A DNA stretch of 14,439 nucleotides from positions 1 through 14,439 of the forward strand of contig PHCD01000041.1 of NCBI GenBank assembly GCA_002842135.1, in the 5' to 3' direction. This DNA is from Betaproteobacteria bacterium HGW-Betaproteobacteria-8. Its GTDB lineage: Bacteria > Pseudomonadota > Gammaproteobacteria > Burkholderiales > Methylophilaceae. Both the position numbers and the translations under genes were made by a program. The notes beneath the pieces are model-generated. The model did not search any database. It was not told where the DNA came from and worked only from the letters and a program-made list of their open reading frames with translations. Below, one piece after another: positions 8,413-14,439 of the stretch; the first letter of the stretch is position 1, and each line of letters opens with the position of its first letter.

Positions 8413-8480
8413 AGCCACAGAACATGCAGAGTAGAGAGCCTCGATCGTGAGGGCTCTGTATTTCTCTGCATTCTGTGGCT
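8413..8480. repeat. Long inverted repeat in the trxB leader region
   Basis: AGCCACAGAA (8413-8422) pairs perfectly with TTCTGTGGCT (8471-8480). TGCAGAG (8425-8431) pairs with CTCTGCA (8464-8470), and AGAGCC (8435-8440) with GGCTCT (8452-8457). Together they make a 68-base stem-loop with about 25 pairs. It ends 38 bases before the trxB ATG and lacks a T-run, so it may be a leader structure, a small RNA or a mobile-repeat remnant. A smaller repeat, AGCTG/CAGCT, lies just upstream at 8387-8405. Confidence 0.55.
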
Positions 8481-8482
8481 AA

Positions 8483-9468
<986 letters not shown>

Positions 9469-9469
<1 letters not shown>

Positions 9470-9527
9470 CAGGGCGTTGACTTCGTCGAGGTGTTGCAGA
9501 CAAGCCTGCAATTAAAATTAGCCCTGT
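9469..9527. repeat. Nested inverted repeat after trxB
   Basis: ACAGGGC (9469-9475, starting on the last base of the trxB stop) is the inverse of GCCCTGT (9521-9527). Within the enclosed 45 bases TTGCAG (9494-9499) and CTGCAA (9506-9511) form a perfect 6-bp hairpin with a six-base loop. It directly abuts the terminator and may fold with it. Confidence 0.4.
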
Positions 9528-9577
9528 AAAAAAGCGTGCAGAGGAGGCAAAATACAGCCTGCTTTGTGCGCTTTTTT
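9528..9577 (+). terminator. Intrinsic terminator of trxB
   Basis: AAAAAAGCG (9528-9536) pairs with CGCTTTTTT (9569-9577, reading the final C-G-C-T6 arm). The inner arms 9537-9548 and 9557-9568 continue the stem with mostly Watson-Crick and G-U pairs and one G-G mismatch. That gives about 21 positions around the loop AAAATACA. The six-T run at 9572-9577 completes a classical Rho-independent terminator. The A-run on the left makes it usable in both directions. Confidence 0.85.
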
Positions 9578-9605
9578 CATGTTTTACTGGTATTCCGAAC
9601 CCATC

Positions 9606-10148
9606 ATGGCTGAAGACATCGACAAGGAAGATGAAATCCAGCTGTTTCTCGAAGCAGTCAAGGGCGCACGCCCGCTGAAAGCCAAGCGCGTTCTGCATAA
9701 AACACCAGCGCCCAAGCCCATCCCCAAACAGTTTATCCGCGATGAACGGCAGGCGCTGGCCGATTCCTTAAGCGATGGCTATATTCCTGCGCACGAACTG
9801 GAGAGTGGCGAAGAACTCCTCTACCTGCGCGACGGTCATTCCCCTGACATTCTAAGCAAACTGCGACGCGGTCACTGGGTGGTGCAGGCCGCCATCGACT
9901 TGCATGGCCTGGTCGCCGATGAAGCCAGACTCTATGTAGCTGACTTTCTGGCAGAATGCAAAAAACGCGGGATTCGCTGCGTCCGTATCATTCACGGCAA
10001 GGGACTGGGCTCGAGGAATCGCGAACCGGTACTCAAACATAAACTGCGCAACTGGCTCATGCAAAAAGATGAGGTGATTGCCTATGCCCAGGCCAGACAG
10101 CAGGATGGCGGCAGTGGCGCCGTGATTGTGCTGTTAAAGGCTTCCTGA
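9606..10148 (+). CDS. Smr (MutS2 C-terminal-like) domain protein
   Basis: A 180-residue protein. The C-terminal Smr domain (about 95-178) carries the DLHG motif (98-101) and HGKG (130-133, in VRIIHGKGLGS). It closes with the GSGAVIVLL strand (169-177). Smr domains bind nucleic acids and many nick DNA or cleave RNA; stand-alone bacterial members are linked to recombination suppression or ribosome-collision rescue. The role here is unknown. The N-terminal part (1-90) is charged, with IQLFLEAVKGARPLKAKRV as in related proteobacterial proteins. I chose the ATG at 9606 because the family begins with an acidic Asp/Glu-rich segment; an upstream extension would add an odd aromatic tail and reach into the terminator. 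No good ribosome-binding site is seen. It converges on ispF with an 18-base gap. Confidence 0.85.
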   Translation: MAEDIDKEDEIQLFLEAVKGARPLKAKRVLHKTPAPKPIPKQFIRDERQALADSLSDGYIPAHELESGEELLYLRDGHSPDILSKLRRGHWVVQAAIDLHGLVADEARLYVADFLAECKKRGIRCVRIIHGKGLGSRNREPVLKHKLRNWLMQKDEVIAYAQARQQDGGSGAVIVLLKAS

Positions 10149-10166
10149 ACCCTGGCAAGACTCAAC

Positions 10167-10649
10167 TTAAATCTGATATCTCTGTATAAGGCAAACCGCT
10201 TCAGCCGCAATACCCTCACCACGACCGGTAAAACCGAGCTTCTCCGTTGTGGTTGCCTTGACGTTTATCGAGTCCCGCAGCAAGTTGCAGTCAGAAGATA
10301 TATTCATGCACATCTGCTCGATGTAGGGTGACAGTTTGGGCGCTTGTGCCATGATAGTGGCATCGATATTGGTGACGTCGTAGTGCTTGCTGTGCAGCAG
10401 CTTGTATACCTGCCGCAGCAGTTCTCGTGAATCAATTCCCTTGTATTGCGGGTCTGTATCTGGAAAATGCTGACCGATGTCGCCGAGTGATGCCGCACCG
10501 AGCAATGCATCGCAGATAGCGTGTAACAGGACATCTGCATCTGAATGACCCTGCAGGCCTTTCTCATAAGGAATCTCGACACCACCAATAATGCAGGCGC
10601 GGCCTTCAACCAGCTGATGCACATCAAAACCATGTCCGACTCTAATCAT
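10167..10649 (-). CDS. ispF: 2-C-methyl-D-erythritol 2,4-cyclodiphosphate synthase
   Basis: IspF converts CDP-methylerythritol 2-phosphate to methylerythritol 2,4-cyclodiphosphate plus CMP, the fifth step of the MEP isoprenoid pathway, as a homotrimer. The 160-residue protein has the metal ligands D9, H11 (GHGFDVHQL) and H43. The loop [33 protein letters not shown] is seen in pieces at 35-67. It also has [21 protein letters not shown] (132-152), with T134/T135 and E136 of the CMP/phosphate site. Length is usual. Its ATG overlaps the ispD stop as ATGA, so it is translationally coupled to ispD. Confidence 0.97.
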   Translation of the reverse strand: MIRVGHGFDVHQLVEGRACIIGGVEIPYEKGLQGHSDADVLLHAICDALLGAASLGDIGQHFPDTDPQYKGIDSRELLRQVYKLLHSKHYDVTNIDATIMAQAPKLSPYIEQMCMNISSDCNLLRDSINVKATTTEKLGFTGRGEGIAAEAVCLIQRYQI

Positions 10650-11347
10650 CTCTGATCTCCTTCAGTTGTTTCAGTTTTCAGGATAGCTTCAAGCAACACC
10701 ATGTCTTGCGGATAGGTAATCTTGAGATTACGCAGGTCGCCCAGCACCAGTTTCGGTTTGTATCCCAAAGCCTCTATCGCCTGCGCTTCATCGGTTGGTG
10801 CTGCGCCGCTAGCCTGCAAGGCCTTTTTCAACATGGCATAACGAAACATTTGCGGCGTTTGCGCCAGCCAGAGGTTTTCCCTGGGCTCGGTTCTGGCAAC
10901 TCGTTGCGCTGCATCAGCACGCTTCAATGTATCAGCCAGCGGAATCGCCAGCAAGCCGCCAACCGGGTCATCCTGCAATTCATCCAGCAAGCGGTCCAAC
11001 AGTCCGTGCGTCAGCCCCGGCCGCGCCGCATCATGTACCAGCACCCAGTCATCCTCGGCAGCATGCTTCATGCTGGCCAAACCATTCAGCACTGTCGCTG
11101 CGCGTGTTTCCCCGCCACAGCGATGCACTGTGATTTTTTCGTTGGGTTCGATAAACTGCTTTTGCCAATCGACATCTTCGGTGCTCAATACAATATTGAC
11201 CGAATCAATGCGGGAGTTTTCAGTGAACAACTTGAGGGAATGTGCCACCAGCGGCATGCCGAGAAGTGGCAGATATTGCTTGGGAATATCAGAACCCATA
11301 CGGCTGCCAGAGCCAGCCGCAGGGATCAGAACATGAAATTTGGCCAT
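10646..11347 (-). CDS. ispD: 2-C-methyl-D-erythritol 4-phosphate cytidylyltransferase
   Basis: IspD joins CTP and methylerythritol 4-phosphate to give CDP-methylerythritol, the third MEP-pathway step. The 233-residue protein shows the nucleotide-binding [20 protein letters not shown] (9-28), the HDAARP metal/substrate loop (105-110), TDEA (185-188) and [10 protein letters not shown] (207-216), in family order and at usual length. The open frame extends upstream, but the ATG at 11347 ([12 protein letters not shown]) fits the family start; an ATG five codons earlier (11362) is possible. No Shine-Dalgarno sequence is visible for either, and an inverted repeat covers the start codon. The gene lies 52 bases behind amt in the same direction and could be read from the amt promoter or its own. 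Confidence 0.95.
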   Translation of the reverse strand: MAKFHVLIPAAGSGSRMGSDIPKQYLPLLGMPLVAHSLKLFTENSRIDSVNIVLSTEDVDWQKQFIEPNEKITVHRCGGETRAATVLNGLASMKHAAEDDWVLVHDAARPGLTHGLLDRLLDELQDDPVGGLLAIPLADTLKRADAAQRVARTEPRENLWLAQTPQMFRYAMLKKALQASGAAPTDEAQAIEALGYKPKLVLGDLRNLKITYPQDMVLLEAILKTETTEGDQR

Positions 11348-11370
11348 GCATGATTTTAGCATGCAAGGCC
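11342..11370. repeat. Inverted repeat over the ispD start codon
   Basis: GGCCATGCATG (11342-11352) and CATGCAAGGCC (11360-11370) are inverted copies with one mismatch in 11 and a seven-base loop. In ispD mRNA the start codon (11345-11347) sits inside the 3' arm of this stem. Confidence 0.45.
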
Positions 11371-11399
11371 AAACAGAAAACCGAATCTGAATTAAGCCG

Positions 11400-12608
11400 T
11401 CAGTCGTCGCCGCCGGCACTTCCAGTCGGCGTAGAAGAAATTTTGTGTATGGCGAGATCAGCACCCATGTACTCATCTTCTGCGTTCAGGCGGATACCGG
11501 CAAATGCCTTGAGCCCACCATAGACGACGAATCCGCCAATCAAGGCAATGGCCACCCCGAGCAAGGTACCGGCGAGCTGAGCCGAAAAAGTCACACCACC
11601 AACGCCACCGAGACTGACCGCGCCGAAGATGCCCGCCGCAATACCGCCCCAGGCGCCGCACAAACCGTGCAAAGGCCAGACCCCCAGCACATCGTCGATC
11701 TTCCAGCGGTTCTGGGTCAAGGTGAACGCCCAGACGAACATGCCGCCTGCGATCAGGCCAGTCACCAGCGCACCAAGCGGGTGCATCAAATCAGAACCGG
11801 CACAGACAGCGACCAGGCCTGCCAATGGGCCATTATGAACAAAACCCGGGTCGTTTCTACCGGCGAGCAAGGCAGCAAGCGTGCCGCCGACCATGGCCAT
11901 CAGAGAATTGACTGCCACAAGGCCAGTAATGCCTTCTATCGCCTGGGCAGACATGACGTTGAAACCGAACCAACCCACCGTGAGGATCCAAGCGCCAAGA
12001 GCCAGAAAGGGAATGTTGGAAGGCGGAAACGCATGCAAGCGGCCATCCTTGCTATAACGCCCAATACGTGCGCCCAGCAACACTACTGCAGCCAGTGCAA
12101 TCCAGCCGCCCATGGCGTGGACCACTACTGAGCCGGCAAAATCATGGAACGGAGCGCCGAAACTGGTCTCTATCAGCGCCTGAATACCAAAGTTGCCGTT
12201 CCAGACGATGCCTTCATAGAAAGGATAGACAAAACCGACCAATGCGAAGGTTGCAGCCAGTTGCGGATTGAATTTTGCGCGTTCTGCGATGCCGCCGGAA
12301 ACGATTGCAGGAATCGCTGCGGCAAAAGTCAGTAAAAAGAAGAACTTGACGAGATCGTAACCGTTCTTGTCCGAGAGTGCACCTGCACCCTGAAAGAAAT
12401 CGACGCCATAGGCAATACTGTAGCCTATGAAAAAATAGGCAATGGTAGACATGGAAAAATCCACCATGATCTTCACCAGGGCATTCACCTGATTCTTTTT
12501 ACGCACCGTACCGACTTCCAGAAAGGCAAAGCCGGCATGCATGGCAAGCACCATGATTGCGCCCAATAATATAAATAAGACATCCCCTGCTGATTGCAAT
12601 GCTTCCAT
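11400..12608 (-). CDS. amt: Ammonium transporter Amt
   Basis: Amt proteins are trimeric inner-membrane channels that bring ammonium into the cell when it is scarce. The 402-residue protein is almost wholly hydrophobic, with about 11 transmembrane helices. It has HAGFAFLEVGTVRKKNQVN (24-42), GGIAERAKF (105-113), and the conserved pore histidines H164 (in DFAGSVVVHAMGG) and H314 (in WPLHGLCGAWGG). The cytosolic tail (about 375-402, DEYMGADLAIHK) is of the kind GlnK docks on. I chose the ATG at 12608: GAGGAG lies nine bases before it, while an ATG three codons earlier directly abuts that element. No N-terminal signal peptide is present, unlike E. coli AmtB. No glnK lies on either side. The upstream region has a sigma-54 promoter and two NtrC-type sites, so expression should follow nitrogen limitation. 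Confidence 0.95.
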   Translation of the reverse strand: MEALQSAGDVLFILLGAIMVLAMHAGFAFLEVGTVRKKNQVNALVKIMVDFSMSTIAYFFIGYSIAYGVDFFQGAGALSDKNGYDLVKFFFLLTFAAAIPAIVSGGIAERAKFNPQLAATFALVGFVYPFYEGIVWNGNFGIQALIETSFGAPFHDFAGSVVVHAMGGWIALAAVVLLGARIGRYSKDGRLHAFPPSNIPFLALGAWILTVGWFGFNVMSAQAIEGITGLVAVNSLMAMVGGTLAALLAGRNDPGFVHNGPLAGLVAVCAGSDLMHPLGALVTGLIAGGMFVWAFTLTQNRWKIDDVLGVWPLHGLCGAWGGIAAGIFGAVSLGGVGGVTFSAQLAGTLLGVAIALIGGFVVYGGLKAFAGIRLNAEDEYMGADLAIHKISSTPTGSAGGDD

Positions 12609-12648
12609 TTTCTGCATCTCCTCTGGAATTTTATGTGTGCCGGATTGG

Positions 12649-12665
12649 AGCAAGAAACGCGCCAA
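12649..12665 (-). promoter_or_regulatory. Sigma-54 (-24/-12) promoter of amt
   Basis: The minus strand reads TTGGCGCGTTTCTTGCT, one mismatch from the TTGGCACG-n4-TTGCW consensus, with the obligatory GG, ten bases, GC spacing. The predicted start near 12638 leaves a leader of about 30 bases that includes the GAGGAG ribosome-binding site. An IHF-like sequence with one mismatch (12668-12680) lies between it and the upstream dyads. Confidence 0.85.
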
Positions 12666-12715
12666 TATTTCAATTCATTGTTTTAAATCGTATTTTAGTT
12701 ATCTGCTTACTGAAG

Positions 12716-12736
12716 AGCGCACATAATTAGTGCGCT
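12716..12736. promoter_or_regulatory. NtrC-type binding site 1
   Basis: AGCGCAC (12716-12722) and GTGCGCT (12730-12736) are perfect inverted arms around seven A/T bases. The core GCAC, seven bases, GTGC is the enterobacterial NtrC site pattern. Its centre is about 88 bases upstream of the predicted amt start. Confidence 0.75.
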
Positions 12737-12745
12737 AAAAAATGC

Positions 12746-12766
12746 ATGGCACAAAATTGGTGCCAT
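12746..12766. promoter_or_regulatory. NtrC-type binding site 2
   Basis: ATGGCAC (12746-12752) and GTGCCAT (12760-12766) are perfect inverted arms around AAAATTG, again GCAC, seven bases, GTGC. Its centre is 30 bases from site 1, close to three helical turns, so two NtrC dimers would sit on the same DNA face as at E. coli glnA. Confidence 0.75.
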
Positions 12767-12827
12767 TACCCTGTTTTTTAAAAATTCCCTGTTGGCAAAA
12801 TCGTGCATAAAAAGCGATGATGTCACT

Positions 12828-13109
12828 ATGACATCGGGTTTGCTGACATTTGAACTTAACCAGGACTTGGCTGGAATGCATACACTTTATTTGACCTATG
12901 AAGAAAAACTGCTCGACATGCTCATTGCCTATAGCAATGTGGAATCCTCATTACGGTTTTCTTTGACGCATGGCAGCCGCTACTTGCCGTTTGATGAAGG
13001 TGAACGTCAGGCCATGCTGGAACAACGTGCGTTTGCCCTGGCAAGACTGGCCATCGACAAGGTCATGGGAATGCAGACCCAACTCGGCGAAACTTCAAAC
13101 CCTTCCTAG
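12828..13109 (+). CDS. Unknown 93-residue protein, divergent from amt
   Basis: I do not recognise this protein. The ATG at 12828 gives MTSGLLTFEL and a soluble, mostly helical sequence with an acidic/hydrophobic middle (YEEKLLDMLIAYSNVESSLRF in part, 24-44), GSRYLPFDEGERQAMLEQRAFALARLAIDKV in part (49-79), and a polar tail. No signal peptide or membrane helix is seen. A TTG twelve codons upstream (12792) could extend it; neither start has a strong ribosome-binding site. Coding character is supported by the amphipathic helix pattern and by the gene lying head to head with amt across the NtrC-type sites. A nitrogen-related role is only a guess from position. Confidence 0.6.
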   Translation: MTSGLLTFELNQDLAGMHTLYLTYEEKLLDMLIAYSNVESSLRFSLTHGSRYLPFDEGERQAMLEQRAFALARLAIDKVMGMQTQLGETSNPS

Positions 13110-13159
13110 CCACGTAGTTCAGCAGTCCTGAAATTCAGACCACCACAAGGACGCAAGGC

Positions 13160-13378
13160 TTACCCTGTCTTTCCCTTCTTTTTGAAGTAAACCAGAATCG
13201 TGGTCAAAATCCAGAGCAAGGCCTTGAAAGTGTTGACTACCGGAATCAGGCTCCAGAACATATTGCCCATGATCTGGCGGCACAACACATTCTTGAAGCT
13301 CACTGTCTTGTATATAGTGGACAGGGAACACACGCCCAAAGACACAAAATAGATGATGATATATTCCGTCGGAATCAT
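13160..13378 (-). CDS. Small unknown membrane protein, two helices
   Basis: The 72-residue product is not recognised. It has two hydrophobic stretches, about 6-22 (YIIIYFVSLGVCSLSTI) and 41-65 (ending in LLWILTTILVYF), joined by a basic-polar loop, and ends in KKKGKTG. That suggests an inner-membrane protein with a positively charged cytosolic end. The ATG at 13378 was chosen over a longer open frame reaching 13624: GAGAGG stands about six bases before it, and the extra upstream sequence looks non-coding. It converges on the unknown 93-residue gene with a 50-base gap and diverges from the polyphosphate:AMP phosphotransferase gene. Confidence 0.55.
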   Translation of the reverse strand: MIPTEYIIIYFVSLGVCSLSTIYKTVSFKNVLCRQIMGNMFWSLIPVVNTFKALLWILTTILVYFKKKGKTG

Positions 13379-13719
13379 TGCCCTCTCCCAAACTTGCTCT
13401 ATATTCTTATGACGCTTGAAATGACCGCAGACCCTCATCGGCATCCACCTGATGCTGATAGCGTCGATTACCGTTGCCGCAATCACACAGCCCGCTACAG
13501 ATTCCACGCCAGAAATCCAGTATCGCCGCACGGCCACCACTTCAAAGACTGTGATTGAGCGGCGATATACTGGCCATGGAAAACTGTATGTTCCAGACTG
13601 GCAAAGCCTAGCATGCTTAATCACAAAATCAAGATAACAAAATCAATCCTGTTTACTTTATCAACGATTTTATGCACCATCTTCGCAAGAGTTAGTTTCT
13701 CGCCAACAGGATCGCCGCC
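13379..13719. other. 341-base region without a convincing gene
   Basis: This stretch separates two diverging genes. Open frames here lack ribosome-binding sites and family features. The one structure seen is an inverted repeat, CCAGTATCGCCGC (13517-13529) against GCGGCGATATACTGG (13559-13573), identical but for a two-base TA insertion, with 29 bases between. A TATACT (13566-13571) in its right arm could be a -10 for the rightward gene, though no -35 matches well. Confidence 0.5.
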
Positions 13720-14439
13720 ATGTTCGAATCCGCCGAATTGGGCCATACAATTTCCAAAGCAGTCTATAAAAAAGAAGCCGACAAACTGCGCGAGGCGTTG
13801 CTGGATGTGCAGTTCGATTTGGCAGAAAGCAAGGCCTTTCCAGTGATTGTTTTGATCGGCGGGGTGGATGGCGCAGGCAAAGGCGAGGTTGCCAACCTGC
13901 TCAACGAATGGATGGATCCCCGACAAATCAGTACCTATGCCTTTGGGCCGCCAAGCCAGGAAGAATTATCCCGCCCACCGATGTGGCGCTTCTGGCGTCA
14001 GTTGCCGCCCAAGGGTGAAATCGCCATCTTCTTCGGCTCCTGGTACACCGCACCAATTATCGGCAGAGCCTATGGAGAGACGAAAAAAACCGACCTGGAT
14101 AACTCGATTGAGGACATTGTACGATTCGAGCGCATGCTCACCGATGAGGGGGCGCTACTCATAAAACTCTGGTTTCATCTTTCCAAGGAAAAACAGAAAG
14201 CCCGCATCCGCACATTGCAGAAAAACCCGAAGACACGTTGGCGCGTCACTGAACGGGACATCCAGCATCTCAAGCTTTATGACAAGTTCCGCAATCTTAG
14301 CGGCCATGTCATACGGGAAACCAGCACGGCAAATGCGCCGTGGATCGTTATTGAAGGCTATGACGCCAATTACCGCAACCTGACTGCCGGCAAATACATT
14401 CATGACGCCATCAAAAAGCAGCTCAGCAATAATAAGCCC
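13720..14439 (+). CDS. pap: Polyphosphate:AMP phosphotransferase (PPK2 family), 5' part
   Basis: The frame starts at ATG 13720 with AGGA eight bases before it and runs open to the window end (240 codons), so the gene is cut. The sequence MFESAELGHTISKAVYKKE at the start, Walker A GVDGAGKGE (48-56), NLLNEWMDPRQI (59-70), RFWRQLPPKG (90-99), FGSWYTAP (105-112), RWRVTERDIQHLKLYDKF (173-190) and APWIVIEGYD (206-215) are those of the first domain of class II PPK2 enzymes. These have two fused PPK2 domains (about 500 residues) and phosphorylate AMP to ADP with polyphosphate. In this first domain the DRSWY motif of active PPK2 proteins is FGSWY, so the catalytic Asp is missing. This fits a structural N-terminal half with activity in the unseen second domain. 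Confidence 0.9.
   Translation, partial: MFESAELGHTISKAVYKKEADKLREALLDVQFDLAESKAFPVIVLIGGVDGAGKGEVANLLNEWMDPRQISTYAFGPPSQEELSRPPMWRFWRQLPPKGEIAIFFGSWYTAPIIGRAYGETKKTDLDNSIEDIVRFERMLTDEGALLIKLWFHLSKEKQKARIRTLQKNPKTRWRVTERDIQHLKLYDKFRNLSGHVIRETSTANAPWIVIEGYDANYRNLTAGKYIHDAIKKQLSNNKP

Noticed and set aside
12791..12806. A sigma-54-like TTGGCAAAATCGTGC pointing toward the unknown 93-residue gene
   Set aside because: The GG and GC are nine bases apart rather than the required ten, so it is unlikely to work as a -24/-12 promoter.
13110..13145. TTCAG-CAGTC-CTGAA hairpin between the two small convergent genes
   Set aside because: Five pairs only and no T-run on either strand; weak support as a terminator.
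13379..13624. N-terminal extension of the small membrane protein to an 154-residue frame
   Set aside because: The extra part has no family features or ribosome-binding site, whereas the internal ATG at 13378 has a good one.

Overview
The window looks like chromosomal DNA of a betaproteobacterium, probably of the Nitrosomonadales/Methylophilales type. This is inferred from the protein families, the gene neighbourhoods (ftsK-lolA, ispD-ispF, trxB next to an Smr gene, oxyR-dps) and a GC content near 50%. Most of it is core genome. No tRNA, rRNA, CRISPR array or insertion sequence was seen.

Left part (1-3660): a GT4-like glycosyltransferase runs rightwards and meets a leftward two-gene unit tail to tail. 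That unit encodes a TPR/beta-barrel outer-membrane protein followed by a secreted FecR-domain protein. It has its own predicted promoter and a perfect palindrome upstream. The pair resembles exporter-plus-surface-protein arrangements and is the least understood system here.

Centre (3663-10148): lolA and ftsK form a leftward unit that starts from an extended -10 promoter. oxyR diverges from ftsK, and oxyR, dps and trxB together make a peroxide/thiol stress block. The dps promoter carries OxyR-like half-sites both upstream of its -35 and between -35 and -10. The dps-trxB gap holds strong inverted repeats. A near-perfect intrinsic terminator separates trxB from an Smr-domain gene.

Right part (10167-14439): ispD-ispF (isoprenoid precursors, MEP pathway) overlap by ATGA. 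Upstream of them lies an ammonium transporter gene, amt. Its control region is very legible: a sigma-54 -24/-12 promoter and two NtrC-type dyads, all between amt and a divergent gene for an unknown 93-residue protein. Then come a small two-helix membrane protein, a 341-base stretch without a convincing gene, and the start of a two-domain-type polyphosphate:AMP phosphotransferase cut by the window end.

Start sites were reassigned for fecR-like, lolA, oxyR, smr, ispD, amt and the two small genes, using ribosome-binding sites, signal peptides and family N-termini.
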